Positions 9,496 through 18,703 of a stretch of DNA of 64,000 nt are shown piece by piece; positions within the stretch are counted from its first letter, which is position 1; each line of letters begins with the position of its first letter. Made by a program: the position numbers and the translations under genes. The stretch comes from Staphylococcus capitis subsp. capitis. GTDB taxonomy: Bacteria > Bacillota > Bacilli > Staphylococcales > Staphylococcaceae. Below the pieces are notes generated by a model that had not been told where the DNA came from, did not search any database, and saw only the letters and a program-made list of their open reading frames with translations. The DNA lies in assembly GCF_040739495.1 (NCBI RefSeq), contig NZ_CP145263.1:434001-498000 (forward strand). The letters run 5' to 3'.

Positions 9496-10314
9496 ATGAA
9501 ACGTTTAGAAAACAAAATTGTAGTAGTAACCGGCGCAAGTACAGGTATAGGCCAAGGTTCTGCAAAGGTCTTAGCCAATGAAGGTGCACATGTCTTAGCA
9601 TTAGACATTTCTGATAAGTTAGATGACACAGTGAAGGAAATTAATGAGGCTGGTGGTCAAGCTACAGCCTATAAAGTAGATATTTCCAATGAACATCAAG
9701 TAGAACAATTTGCCGAGGAAGCTAAAGATAAATATGGTCGTATCGACGTGATATTTAATAATGCAGGTGTAGATCATGGTGCGGGTCGTATTCATGAATA
9801 TCCAGTAGAGGTCTTCGATAAAATTATGGCTGTAGATATGAGAGGAACTTTCTTAGTAACTAAGTTCTTATTACCTTTAATGATGGATCATGGTGGCTCT
9901 ATCATTAATACGGCATCATTCTCAGGTCAAGCAGCTGACTTGTATCGTTCTGGTTACAACGCTGCTAAAGGTGGCGTGATTAACTTTACAAAATCTATTG
10001 CCATTGAATATGGTCGTGAAAATATTCGTGCAAACGCGATAGCACCTGGTACAATCGAAACACCATTAGTTGATAATTTAGCAGGTACCTCTGAAGATGA
10101 AGCGGTTAAAACATTCCGTGAAAATCAAAAATGGGTTACACCTTTAGGCCGTTTGGGTACGCCTGATGAAGTAGGTAAACTAGTGACATTCCTTGCTTCT
10201 GATGACAGTTCATTTATTACAGGTGAAACGATTCGTATCGATGGTGGTGTGATGGCATATACATGGCCTGGTGAAATGTTAAGTGACGATAGTTGGAAGA
10301 ATTCAACGAAATAA
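9496..10314 (+). CDS. SDR family oxidoreductase, 272 aa
   Basis: A classical SDR dehydrogenase, cytoplasmic. TGASTGIG is at residues 12-19, NNAG at 88-91, the catalytic Ser around 141, and Tyr154/Lys158 in YNAAKGG. Asp37 after strand 2 suggests NAD rather than NADP. The C-terminal GETIRIDGGVMAYTWPGEM pattern resembles glucose-1-dehydrogenase and 3-oxoacyl-ACP-reductase-like SDRs; the true substrate is unknown. It is monocistronic with a strong terminator at 10347-10383. Confidence 0.9.
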   Translation: MKRLENKIVVVTGASTGIGQGSAKVLANEGAHVLALDISDKLDDTVKEINEAGGQATAYKVDISNEHQVEQFAEEAKDKYGRIDVIFNNAGVDHGAGRIHEYPVEVFDKIMAVDMRGTFLVTKFLLPLMMDHGGSIINTASFSGQAADLYRSGYNAAKGGVINFTKSIAIEYGRENIRANAIAPGTIETPLVDNLAGTSEDEAVKTFRENQKWVTPLGRLGTPDEVGKLVTFLASDDSSFITGETIRIDGGVMAYTWPGEMLSDDSWKNSTK

Positions 10315-10346
10315 TGATGACCATATCATATATGATATAATCACAA

Positions 10347-10384
10347 ACTCCCAGTTTCCATAAATGAGGAACTGGGGGTTTTAT
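10347..10384 (+). terminator. Terminator of the SDR gene
   Basis: A CCCAGTTTCC / GGAACTGGG hairpin is followed by GGTTTTATG. Confidence 0.8.
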
Positions 10385-10408
10385 GCGTTTCAGATATAGG
10401 CGTTTATT

Positions 10409-10600
10409 CTATTGTTGAGCGCAGTTTTCACATAATTTATATTGCGAATCAGCCCAATTTGCTAGATGGGTATAACCTTTTAGGTCTTTCGCTTTAACTT
10501 GTATTATAAGATTTTCATCTTTACTGATTTCTTTGCCACAATTAGAACATTTCATTGCTCCAAAAATAGTTGTCTTTTTATCATCATCTTTAGAAAACAT
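10409..10600 (-). CDS. Small zinc-ribbon protein, 63 aa
   Basis: Two CxxC pairs, MKCSNCGKEI (residues 17-22 region) and KLCENCAQQ at the extreme C-terminus, make a zinc ribbon of about 40 residues. The N-terminus is short and polar; no membrane segment. Minus-strand ATG at 10600 is preceded by AGGAGG-like sequence (CCTCC on the plus strand at 10608-10612). It lies just downstream of the M42 aminopeptidase gene (22 bases) and is probably co-transcribed. Nucleic-acid or protein binding is possible; function is unknown. Confidence 0.75.
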   Translation of the reverse strand: MFSKDDDKKTTIFGAMKCSNCGKEISKDENLIIQVKAKDLKGYTHLANWADSQYKLCENCAQQ

Positions 10601-10622
10601 GATTTGCCTCCTTGTTTTTTTG

Positions 10623-11699
10623 TTACCACATTAATGATTGATAGCTGTCGTCATTTAACGAGCGTACGATCTCAGTAATCAGTTGAACAGAATTTTCATA
10701 ATCATCTGTGTGCATGACTGAAACATTAGAATGCATATATCTTAATGGTACACCAATAGTGATTGTCGGAATTCCTTCATTGGCTACATGAATGCTACCA
10801 GCATCAGTACCGCCTCCAGGAGTTGTAGCCCATTGAACAGGAATATGATGAGCTTCTGCAACCTCTTTAATATGTTTACGGAAACCATCATGTGCAATAC
10901 TTGTAGCATCCATCATGATAACAAGAGGGCCATCACCTAAGTTGCCTTGATTCTTCTCACTAGTCATACCTGGAACATCATATGCCACGCCGACATCTAC
11001 TGCTATTGCAAGATCTGGTTTGATAAGATTAGCTGCGACTTTAGCACCACGTAACCCGACTTCTTCTTGAACTGTGGCACCAGCGAATAAGTTGATATCA
11101 ATACTGTCATCTTTTAAACGGTTGAGGACATCAATAGCTAATGCGCAACCATACCGATTATCAAACGCCTTCGCAGTTAAATATTTATCATTTGCAAGTG
11201 TTTCAAATTCACTATAAGGTGTAATCATATTTCCAAGCTCTATTCCCGCAGCTTCAGCTTCTTCTTTGTTTGCTACACCTATATCAATATACATATGCTT
11301 AATTTCAACTGTTTTCTTACGTTCTTCCTGTGAGAGTGCATGAGGAGGTTTTGAACCAATAATACCTCTAATTTCTTTACCATTTTCAGTAGTGATTGTT
11401 ACTTTCTGAGATAACATCACTTGGTTCCACCAGCCCCCGATAGGTGTGAAATAAATATAGCCGTCTTTATCGATTTGAGTCACGATAAATCCGATTTCAT
11501 CAAGATGACCTGAAATCATTAATGATTTTGAACCATTTTGGGCACGCTTTTTCCCGAAAATGCCTCCCAAATTATCTTCGACGATATCATCACTTACAGG
11601 GGTTAAGTAATCTTTCATTAGTGATTTAACATTTTTTTCATGTCCAGCAATGCCGTTAACGTCTGTTAATGATTTAAGTAGTTCCTTTGAGTCAGACAT
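10623..11699 (-). CDS. M42 family metallopeptidase (glutamyl/leucyl aminopeptidase type), 358 aa
   Basis: A cytoplasmic two-zinc aminopeptidase of the M42 (FrvX/YsdC/PepA) family that trims peptides. Motifs in order: SGHLDEIGF (metal His and Asp), TAKAFDNRYGC (bridging Asp), TVQEEVGLRGAK (catalytic and metal Glu), VDVGVAYDVPG, and GGGTDAGSIH with the final metal His. ATG 11699 is chosen because GGAGG lies eight bases upstream; the longer frame to 11753 lacks a binding site. A close paralogue set exists in staphylococci, so I do not assign a symbol. Confidence 0.9.
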   Translation of the reverse strand: MSDSKELLKSLTDVNGIAGHEKNVKSLMKDYLTPVSDDIVEDNLGGIFGKKRAQNGSKSLMISGHLDEIGFIVTQIDKDGYIYFTPIGGWWNQVMLSQKVTITTENGKEIRGIIGSKPPHALSQEERKKTVEIKHMYIDIGVANKEEAEAAGIELGNMITPYSEFETLANDKYLTAKAFDNRYGCALAIDVLNRLKDDSIDINLFAGATVQEEVGLRGAKVAANLIKPDLAIAVDVGVAYDVPGMTSEKNQGNLGDGPLVIMMDATSIAHDGFRKHIKEVAEAHHIPVQWATTPGGGTDAGSIHVANEGIPTITIGVPLRYMHSNVSVMHTDDYENSVQLITEIVRSLNDDSYQSLMW

Positions 11700-11887
11700 A
11701 GCTATCTCCTCCAATAATAAGTTTTCAATTTTAGTATAACATTTATGTGACATTCTTTATGATGTGGCAGTAGCTTTTGAGTTCATTTTCAAGAAATAAA
11801 ATCAAATAGTGGAAAGTAATATGAGTAACATATTTGTATCGATGGTGGTATAATTTATTTGAAAAAAGACGAGAGAAGGCGACAACA

Positions 11888-12352
11888 ATGAAAAAAGTGA
11901 TTTCTCTTATAGCAGTGTTAGTTCTAAGTGTGGTTGCACTTTCTGCGTGTAGTAAGGAACAAACGAAGACATATGAGGGAGACGTTAACGGTAAGTATGT
12001 CATTACGTCATTAACATATACGGATGACGAAGTACTTAAGCAATCTACCATTGGAACGGTTAAATATGATGATTTAGGGATTGATCAATCACAAGCTAAA
12101 GAAATGTTAAAAAAAGATGAGAAAGCTTTTAAAGGCGTTAAAGGTGTAACGTATAAAGTCGATTACAAAGATCAAAAAGCTGTCGAGCATATAGATGTCG
12201 ATTATAAAAAAGTAGACGTAGATAAATTGAAAAAGAATTTAGGTTTCGAGTCTGCTAAAGCTAAGAAAAAAGATTATGTAAGTATGAAGAAATTAGTTAA
12301 ACAATTGAAACGTAACGGTTTGAAAGAGAAAAGCAAAATGAATGATGAATAA
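11888..12352 (+). CDS. YehR-like lipoprotein (DUF1307), 154 aa
   Basis: MKKVISLIAVLVLSVVALSAC is a lipoprotein signal peptide with lipobox LSAC, so the mature protein is anchored to the outer face of the membrane. The remainder (TYEGDVNGKYVITSLTYTDD, and a long Lys-rich C-terminus) fits the DUF1307/YehR family, whose function is unknown. The ATG at 11888 is used because it begins the signal peptide. An extended -10 (TGGTATAAT) lies just upstream at about 11844-11852. A terminator follows at 12391-12424. Confidence 0.8.
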   Translation: MKKVISLIAVLVLSVVALSACSKEQTKTYEGDVNGKYVITSLTYTDDEVLKQSTIGTVKYDDLGIDQSQAKEMLKKDEKAFKGVKGVTYKVDYKDQKAVEHIDVDYKKVDVDKLKKNLGFESAKAKKKDYVSMKKLVKQLKRNGLKEKSKMNDE

Positions 12353-12390
12353 TTGTTGAAGTTGATTGAACAAGTATTTTAGAAGATGAA

Positions 12391-12424
12391 GAGTGCGGGA
12401 CGTGAATCTCGCACTCTTTTTTTA
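12391..12424 (+). terminator. Terminator of the YehR-like lipoprotein gene
   Basis: GAGTGCGGGA pairs with TCTCGCACTC and is followed by a run of eight T. It also lies just past the stop of the convergent gene. Confidence 0.85.
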
Positions 12425-12425
12425 G

Positions 12426-14003
12426 TTATGAAATTAATTTAAGTTTATAATCTTTAATTTTTTGAGTAGCTCCATCAAGCTCTCTATAAATAATATGTTC
12501 TGATGTGATTTCAGTCGGACTATTAACACCAACAGCTGCTGCGATATTAAATAAACCTTCATGTAAACTAGTTACATAATTTGTCACACGGTATTGTTTC
12601 TCATCAACGATGAGCGCTTTTTCTTTTTTAGGATCAGTTGTAGCGACACCAACTGGACATGTATTTAAGTGACATTGTTGACTCATGATGCAACCAACAC
12701 TAATCATCATACCTCTAGCAATATTTACTAAATCAGCACCTAAACCTAACGCAATGGCAATTTTATCGGGTGTGATGAGTTTACCAGATGCAAATATTTT
12801 AATTTTATCTCTGACACCATATTTTTCTAACATACCTGAGACGATGGGTAGTGCGGTAAGTAAAGGTAATCCGACACTATCTTCAAGTTCTTGGAAAGTA
12901 GCCCCCGTACCACCTTCACCGCCATCGACAGTGATAAAACTTGGATAAGTATCGAGTTGAACCATTGTTTTTACTAGTTTTTCGATTTCATCAACTTTAC
13001 TTACTACGATTTTAAATCCTACAGGTTTTTGACCTAGATTCTTAATTTGATCAACAAATTTGAGTAAGTCTTCTGGATTTTTAATAAAGTCAAAACGGTT
13101 TGGTGAATTAATTGTTTCATGGGGTTTAACATTACGAATTTTAGCAATTTCTTCTGTAACTTTATTGCCTTCCATATGACCACCACGTGTTTTAGCGCCT
13201 TGAGCTAACTTTAATTCAAATGCGCGAATATTTTCACGATCAGCCAATTGTAAAAACATGTCTTTATTAAAGTGTCCTTCTTTATCTCTCACGCCAAAAA
13301 GTCCTGGGCCAATTTGGAAAATGATATCACCATCACCCTTAAGATGGTAATCTGATAGCCCACCTTCACCAGTATTCATCCAAGTGCCTGCTTTAGATAA
13401 CCCTTTTGATAAAGCAGTTATAGCATTTCTACCGAGAGCACCATAACTCATACCTGATTGTCCTACTAAACGTTTTACTTTATATGGATGTTTAAGTTCA
13501 GGTCCTAGGACAACTGCATGTTCATCTGATAAGAAGAAAGGATCGATTTGAGATCTTTTTCTGTGTTCATCACGACTAAATAATCGTTCGTTTTCAATTT
13601 GATATAAAAATGTTGAGATTAAATCTGAATTATCGACATGTAATTCTGAGGCTTGTAATGGAAACATTGTGTTTTGTATGTAAAACCCATCTTTATATTC
13701 TCTTTGAGTACCGTAACTCGTCATGCGAGAGTTATATTTACCTGCAAGAACAATATGTTTATAATCATTTCTTGAAAATGGTTTACCTTCATTATCATCA
13801 GCGAAGAAGTACTGACGAAGTTCGGGCCCTATTTTTTCAGAGATATAACGGATACGTCCTAAAACTGGAAAATTTCTAAGTACACTATGTTGATCTTGAC
13901 CTTTATCTTTAAATAGCCAAATTAAACTCATGATAACAATACCTAATAGCACAATCATTATGATGATATTGACTATAAATTGCATCGTTGTCAATATAGA
14001 CAT
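12426..14003 (-). CDS. FMN-binding glutamate synthase family protein, 525 aa
   Basis: Homologous to the central/FMN domain of the large subunit of glutamate synthase, but stand-alone and membrane-anchored: one N-terminal hydrophobic segment (about residues 5-32) precedes the barrel. The segment HETINSPNRF and the glycine-rich TVDGGEGGTGATF are FMN/substrate-site features, and Cys438, Cys444 and Cys449 make the C-x5-C-x4-C [3Fe-4S] motif of glutamate synthases. There is no amidotransferase domain, so glutamine-dependent glutamate synthesis is unlikely; the electron acceptor is unknown. ATG 14003 is chosen for its GGGGG at seven bases. A cre-like sequence with one mismatch (14064-14078) lies upstream. 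Confidence 0.85.
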   Translation of the reverse strand: MSILTTMQFIVNIIIMIVLLGIVIMSLIWLFKDKGQDQHSVLRNFPVLGRIRYISEKIGPELRQYFFADDNEGKPFSRNDYKHIVLAGKYNSRMTSYGTQREYKDGFYIQNTMFPLQASELHVDNSDLISTFLYQIENERLFSRDEHRKRSQIDPFFLSDEHAVVLGPELKHPYKVKRLVGQSGMSYGALGRNAITALSKGLSKAGTWMNTGEGGLSDYHLKGDGDIIFQIGPGLFGVRDKEGHFNKDMFLQLADRENIRAFELKLAQGAKTRGGHMEGNKVTEEIAKIRNVKPHETINSPNRFDFIKNPEDLLKFVDQIKNLGQKPVGFKIVVSKVDEIEKLVKTMVQLDTYPSFITVDGGEGGTGATFQELEDSVGLPLLTALPIVSGMLEKYGVRDKIKIFASGKLITPDKIAIALGLGADLVNIARGMMISVGCIMSQQCHLNTCPVGVATTDPKKEKALIVDEKQYRVTNYVTSLHEGLFNIAAAVGVNSPTEITSEHIIYRELDGATQKIKDYKLKLIS

Positions 14004-14161
14004 AAACATTCCCCCTAAACTAGTTTCTTCATTATTATGATACATCAATGTATGCGTTTTACAATGAAAGCGTATAAAATTAATTTTAAAATTTCAATTA
14101 AATTATTACATTTACGTACTTTAGTGATAATGTTTAAGTGATAGGTAATAAGAGGTGAGCT

Positions 14162-14944
14162 ATGAATAGAGAGACACAATCAATAGAGAAAAAACGACAT
14201 ATCCCTTTATGGAACACTAAAAAGGTTGTTAAAAAAGACATTCTACTTATACCAGCATACATATTTTTTCAAAGTATAATACCTATCATCGTTGTTTTTG
14301 GAACACTAGGTATTACTGCAATGATTACACAGCATGCACCACCTGCCTGGTTTTACAACCTTTCATTAAGTATAAGCTTTGTTCTGGCACAAGGTTTAGT
14401 GCTCATGCTGTTTTTTGCCTTACATAAGTTTTATATTGCCAGTGTCGCAAGTAGACAGTTTAAAAACGCTAAAAAGTATGTACGTCAAATACTTATTGTA
14501 GTTATGATTACATTTGTGCTAATGTTACTTATTGAGTGGTTTGTTCAGTGGCTACCTGCCTCATTAAGATTTAGTGCAACACAATATGAACGTCGAGTAG
14601 AAGGATTATTTCTACACCCAATCGCCTTATGCTTTACGTTTATATCAATGGTAATTTTACGCCCTATGATTGAACAACTTATCTATAGACACATCATTAT
14701 TCATGAGTTAGGTAAGAAATGGAATAAGAAAATAATGATTGTGATATCAATTGTTATCGAATCTATAGTACATACGTATGACATGGCTTCTATTTTCGAA
14801 ATAATTCCGTATTTACTTATTGCGAGTGGTGCAACTTATTTATACATTAGAACAGGTCAAAATTTAGCAGTAGCCTATCTTTACCAAGTAGGTGTGCAAT
14901 GCTTCATATTTTTAGAGATATTGAGTAAAGTGTATATCTTTTAA
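14162..14944 (+). CDS. CPBP-family membrane protein lacking protease residues, 260 aa
   Basis: A multi-pass membrane protein related to the Abi/CPBP (Rce1-like) intramembrane proteases and to the protein encoded next. The first motif is Glu171-Gln172...Arg176 in place of the usual Glu-Glu-x3-Arg; the second retains His204 but has Glu in place of Phe; the third has Gln-Val where the active family has His and Asn. It is therefore probably catalytically inactive. Adjacent to an apparently active paralogue (24 bases downstream), it may be a regulatory partner or decaying duplicate. Confidence 0.75.
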   Translation: MNRETQSIEKKRHIPLWNTKKVVKKDILLIPAYIFFQSIIPIIVVFGTLGITAMITQHAPPAWFYNLSLSISFVLAQGLVLMLFFALHKFYIASVASRQFKNAKKYVRQILIVVMITFVLMLLIEWFVQWLPASLRFSATQYERRVEGLFLHPIALCFTFISMVILRPMIEQLIYRHIIIHELGKKWNKKIMIVISIVIESIVHTYDMASIFEIIPYLLIASGATYLYIRTGQNLAVAYLYQVGVQCFIFLEILSKVYIF

Positions 14945-14968
14945 AGTTATTAAATAAAGGAGTATTAA

Positions 14969-15760
14969 ATGAGCAACGAATCACATGAAATACATCAACA
15001 AACAAATACACCAGTTATGAACGAATTTGATTCGAAGAAAATAGTGAAGAGAGACTTCTGGTTAATTTCAATTTATATATTAAACTTAACAGCGATACCT
15101 ATTATATGTGGAATTATTGGTGCCTACATTGGTTATGCAATAGTAGGTAACATGTCAAAGAAAATATTTGAAGATTATTATATGAATGCTGCAACCATTG
15201 GAAGTGTAATTGGAGCATTCATTTTACTAATTGTGTTTTATCTTATGCATAAAAACAACATTAAACCTATAGCTATATCACGATTCAAAGCACTTAAGAA
15301 ACATATTATATTAATTATAGGATCTATCATCATGATTTATGTATTTGAATCTTTTTATCAGATTTTAATGCAGTTTTTACCGGAAAAGTTTCAATTTAAT
15401 GATACTGAAAATAATAAAGATATAGCGAAAATGTTTACACATGGATGGTTAGTGCCATTTCTTTTTTTAGATATTGTTATACTCACACCTTTTGTTGAAG
15501 AGCTAATATTTAGACATTTGATTATTCATGAATTAGGTAAAAAATTAACTTACGGGCTCATGTATATAGTCTCGATACTTATATTTGCTAGCTTACATTG
15601 TGTGGGTGCTAAATCACCATTTGAAATAGGCCCCTATATTATCATCGCGTCCATGATCGTTTTTGTTTATCACAAAACTGGTAGAAATTTAGCAGCTACC
15701 ATTACGATGCATACTATAAACAATGCTGTTTCATTTCTAATAATGGTAATGGGTTTATAA
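14969..15760 (+). CDS. CPBP family intramembrane metalloprotease, 263 aa
   Basis: A multi-pass membrane protein with all CPBP motifs: Glu177-Glu178-x3-Arg182 in TPFVEELIFRH, Phe206-x3-His210 in FASLH, and His248-x3-Asn252 in MHTINN. Family members cleave prenylated or other membrane substrates; staphylococcal members such as MroQ and SpdC affect agr signalling and surface protein display, but I cannot match this one to a named protein. It follows its degenerate paralogue and ends with a strong terminator at 15764-15800. Confidence 0.85.
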   Translation: MSNESHEIHQQTNTPVMNEFDSKKIVKRDFWLISIYILNLTAIPIICGIIGAYIGYAIVGNMSKKIFEDYYMNAATIGSVIGAFILLIVFYLMHKNNIKPIAISRFKALKKHIILIIGSIIMIYVFESFYQILMQFLPEKFQFNDTENNKDIAKMFTHGWLVPFLFLDIVILTPFVEELIFRHLIIHELGKKLTYGLMYIVSILIFASLHCVGAKSPFEIGPYIIIASMIVFVYHKTGRNLAATITMHTINNAVSFLIMVMGL

Positions 15761-15763
15761 TGT

Positions 15764-15800
15764 AAATGAGTACACATTTGTGAGTGTGTACTCATTTTTT
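15764..15800 (+). terminator. Terminator of the CPBP gene pair
   Basis: A 13-bp stem, AAATGAGTACACA pairing with TGTGTACTCATTT, is followed by T residues. Confidence 0.9.
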
Positions 15801-15911
15801 GTGTAATGATAAATATAATATTCAGAAAATATAAATATTTATTTAATGTTAATATAAAACTTAAAATAGGGAATATAAACAACAATAGTTTCATAGAAAG
15901 GAGCGTTAGTC

Positions 15912-16574
15912 TTGCTATTAAAAGTTGAGAATCTTACATATGAAGCGGATAAACGTACAATATTAAACAACATCAATTTAAATATTGAAAAAGGGGATAC
16001 CATAGCAGTTATAGGTCCATCTGGAAGCGGAAAGAGCACCTTATTTAAGCAACTTAATAATTTAATTAGTCCTACTGAAGGTGAGCTATATCTAGATGGC
16101 AAAAATTACAATGACTATTCGCCAGAAGAATTAAGATCACGTGTAAGTTATCTTATGCAACAAAGTGGCTTAATAGGTTCAACGATTGAACATAATATGA
16201 AATTCCCTTGTGAGGCAAGAGGGGATAAGTTTGATAGGGAAAAAGCAAAACAACTTATTAAACAAGTCGGACTAGGAGATTATGACTTAGATGCTGAAAT
16301 TGAACATATGTCTGGTGGGGAACGTCAAAGAATTACGATTGCGCGTCAATTGATGTATGAGCCAGAAGTGTTACTATTGGATGAATCGATAAGTGCACTA
16401 GATACTAAGAACAAAGAAAATATTGAAAATATTATCTTTGATTTAGCTAAAAAAGGCGTAGCCATTCTTTGGATTACTCATAGTGATGATCAGAGTATGA
16501 GACATTTTAAAAGAAGAATCACCATTACTGACGGTAAAATCACTAAGGACGAGGAGTTGAATAGTGATGAGTAA
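15912..16574 (+). CDS. fetA: ABC transporter ATP-binding protein (FetA/YbbL-like), 220 aa
   Basis: ATPase of a two-gene ABC exporter. Walker A GPSGSGKST at residues 35-43, signature MSGGERQR at 133-140 and Walker B VLLLDES around 155-161. The start is TTG at 15912, with AAAGGAG at 15897-15903. The stop overlaps the permease start by about ten bases, so translation is coupled. The permease is UPF0014/FetB type; the E. coli FetAB pair has been linked to iron export and resistance to oxidative stress, so an iron-related role is an inference by family. Confidence 0.8.
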   Translation: MLLKVENLTYEADKRTILNNINLNIEKGDTIAVIGPSGSGKSTLFKQLNNLISPTEGELYLDGKNYNDYSPEELRSRVSYLMQQSGLIGSTIEHNMKFPCEARGDKFDREKAKQLIKQVGLGDYDLDAEIEHMSGGERQRITIARQLMYEPEVLLLDESISALDTKNKENIENIIFDLAKKGVAILWITHSDDQSMRHFKRRITITDGKITKDEELNSDE

Positions 16575-17343
16575 TACAGCATTATGTTTAACAGCACTAC
16601 TATTATTGATTCCAATCTTTATTTCATATAAAGAAGGTTTACATATCATTAAAGATTTAGTAGTGGCAACGATACGAGCTGCAATACAATTACTTATTTT
16701 AGGATTCTTGCTACATTACATTTTTAAAATTAATGAAAAATGGCTACTCATGCTATGTGTGTTAGTGATTATTATTAATGCATCATGGAATACTATAAGT
16801 CGTGCTTCACCAGTGATGCATCATGTATTTTGGATTTCATTCGTAGCTATATTTATCGGTACAGCATTACCATTAGCAGGCACTTTAGCTACAGGAGCGA
16901 TTAAATTTACTGCGAATGAAGTTATTCCAATTGGCGGGATGTTGGCGAATAATGGCTTGATTGCCATTAACTTAGCTTATCAAAACTTAGATCGGTCATT
17001 TGTTCAGGACATTTCAGGTATTGAATCTAAATTAACGCTATCAGCAACTCCGAAGATGGCATCAAAGTCTTCTATTAGAGAGAGTATCCGTTTGGCCATT
17101 GTACCAACTATTGACTCTGTGAAAACGTATGGACTTGTATCTATTCCTGGGATGATGACTGGCTTAATTATTGGTGGGGTGCCTCCATTACAAGCCATTA
17201 AATTCCAATTATTAGTAGTCTTTATTCATACGACAGCAACGATTATGTCTGCATTAATTGCAACTTACATGAGTTATGGCCAATTCTTCAACGCTAGACA
17301 TCAGTTGATAGCGCGAAACTCAGATGTAGTAGGGGACGAATAA
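16567..17343 (+). CDS. fetB: Iron export ABC transporter permease (FetB/YbbM, UPF0014), 258 aa
   Basis: A polytopic permease with the conserved ATIRAAIQLLILGFLL, NASWNTISRA, GTALPLAGTLATGAIK and PIGGMLANNGLIAINL segments and the GMMTGLIIGGVPPLQAIKFQ region of the UPF0014 family. Coupled to the ATPase gene by overlap. The ATG at 16567 is preferred to the adjacent GTG at 16564. It is likely the only other gene of this unit; no metal-responsive operator is seen upstream of the pair. Confidence 0.82.
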   Translation: MSNTALCLTALLLLIPIFISYKEGLHIIKDLVVATIRAAIQLLILGFLLHYIFKINEKWLLMLCVLVIIINASWNTISRASPVMHHVFWISFVAIFIGTALPLAGTLATGAIKFTANEVIPIGGMLANNGLIAINLAYQNLDRSFVQDISGIESKLTLSATPKMASKSSIRESIRLAIVPTIDSVKTYGLVSIPGMMTGLIIGGVPPLQAIKFQLLVVFIHTTATIMSALIATYMSYGQFFNARHQLIARNSDVVGDE

Positions 17344-17482
17344 TATCTAAATCCATTCTACACAAAACATAATTTCTTATTATATAATGAAACAGTTATG
17401 AACATTACAGCGTTTGTAGCTGTTTTATTTTTGCTACAAACCTTTGCAATACAATTTAGTTTTAAAAGAAAGGAGTTTATTT

Positions 17483-18658
17483 ATGTCTATCGTGCGTATT
17501 GCCACTTTTATATTGAGTGTGTTTATCGTGGGAATGGTGGAGATGATGGTAGCTGGTATTATGAATTTAATGAGTCATGATCTTAATGTTTCCGAAGCGG
17601 TTATAGGTCAGCTGGTTACAATGTACGCATTAACATTTGCAATTTGTGGTCCGATTTTAGTTAAATTAACGAATCGATTTGCTGTACGACCTGTTTTATT
17701 ATGGACGTTATTCACCTTTATCATTGGTAACGGAATCATCGCAATTGCACCGAATTTCACGATTTTAGTTATAGGACGTATACTATCGTCAGCTGCAGCA
17801 TCACTAATCATTGTTAAGGTCTTAGCCCTAACTGCAATGTTAACGAAACCGAAGAATAGAGGTAAGATGATAGGTGTTGTGTATACAGGATTTAGTGGTG
17901 CTAACGTATTTGGTGTCCCTATTGGAACAATGATAGGTGATTGGGTTGGTTGGCGCTTTACATTTCTATTTATTATGGCAGTTAGTGTTTTAGTAGGTAT
18001 ATTGATGATTATCTATCTTCCTAAAGAAAGCGAATTAGCACATGCCAATCGTTCTAATCATTCATCGGACCATGATTCCGAAATACCTTCACGTATCTTA
18101 CGTCCTATGGAAATCGTAAAATACTTGATTATCACTTTCTTAGTTTTAGTAGCAAACTCAGTCACTTTTGTGTATATTAACCCATTAATTTTGTCTAAGA
18201 GACACGAGTTATCTTTTGTATCTCTAGCATTGTTAATCAACGGTGTTGCTGGAGTAATAGGAACATCACTCGGCGGAGTCTTTGCAGATAAAATTACAAG
18301 TAAGTGTTGGTTGATGATATCAGTATCAATCTTCATTATCATGATGCTTGTGTTAAACCAATTACTTGCAGGAACTGTTATTCTACTCATTGGATTGTTT
18401 GTATGGAATATTATGCAGTGGAGTACGAACCCTGCGATTCAAAGTGGGATTATTGAACACGTTGAAGGTGATACAAGCCAAGTAATGAGTTGGAATATGT
18501 CATGTCTGAACGCCGGTATTGGTTTTGGTGGCATCGTTGGAGGATTAGTGATATCTCATATTAATGTTCAAACCATAACCTATACAAGTGCTATAATTGG
18601 CTTACTCGGACTTATTGTTGTTTTAACTTTAAAGAACATTCATTACGCTAAAAATTAA
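17483..18658 (+). CDS. MFS transporter, DHA1-type, 391 aa
   Basis: About twelve transmembrane helices in two halves; the ICGPILVKLTNRFAVRP segment is a motif-A-like loop between helices 2 and 3. The DHA1 (AraJ/multidrug efflux) layout suggests H+-coupled export of a small molecule or drug, but the substrate is not readable. The ATG at 17483 has AAAGGAG upstream; a frame extending to 17444 has no site. Single gene with its own bidirectional terminator at 18657-18703. Confidence 0.85.
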   Translation: MSIVRIATFILSVFIVGMVEMMVAGIMNLMSHDLNVSEAVIGQLVTMYALTFAICGPILVKLTNRFAVRPVLLWTLFTFIIGNGIIAIAPNFTILVIGRILSSAAASLIIVKVLALTAMLTKPKNRGKMIGVVYTGFSGANVFGVPIGTMIGDWVGWRFTFLFIMAVSVLVGILMIIYLPKESELAHANRSNHSSDHDSEIPSRILRPMEIVKYLIITFLVLVANSVTFVYINPLILSKRHELSFVSLALLINGVAGVIGTSLGGVFADKITSKCWLMISVSIFIIMMLVLNQLLAGTVILLIGLFVWNIMQWSTNPAIQSGIIEHVEGDTSQVMSWNMSCLNAGIGFGGIVGGLVISHINVQTITYTSAIIGLLGLIVVLTLKNIHYAKN

Positions 18659-18703
18659 AACCTGAATCGCTCATGTTAGTGGATGAGCGTTTCAGGTTTA
18701 TTT
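18657..18703. terminator. Bidirectional terminator between MFS and esterase genes
   Basis: CCTGAATCGCTCAT pairs with ATGAGCGTTTCAGG (one mismatch). A and T tails on both sides serve the convergent genes. Confidence 0.88.

Noticed and set aside
14064..14078. cre site upstream of the glutamate-synthase-like gene
   Set aside because: ATGAAAGCGTATAAA misses the conserved C near the 3' end; too weak to list as a site.
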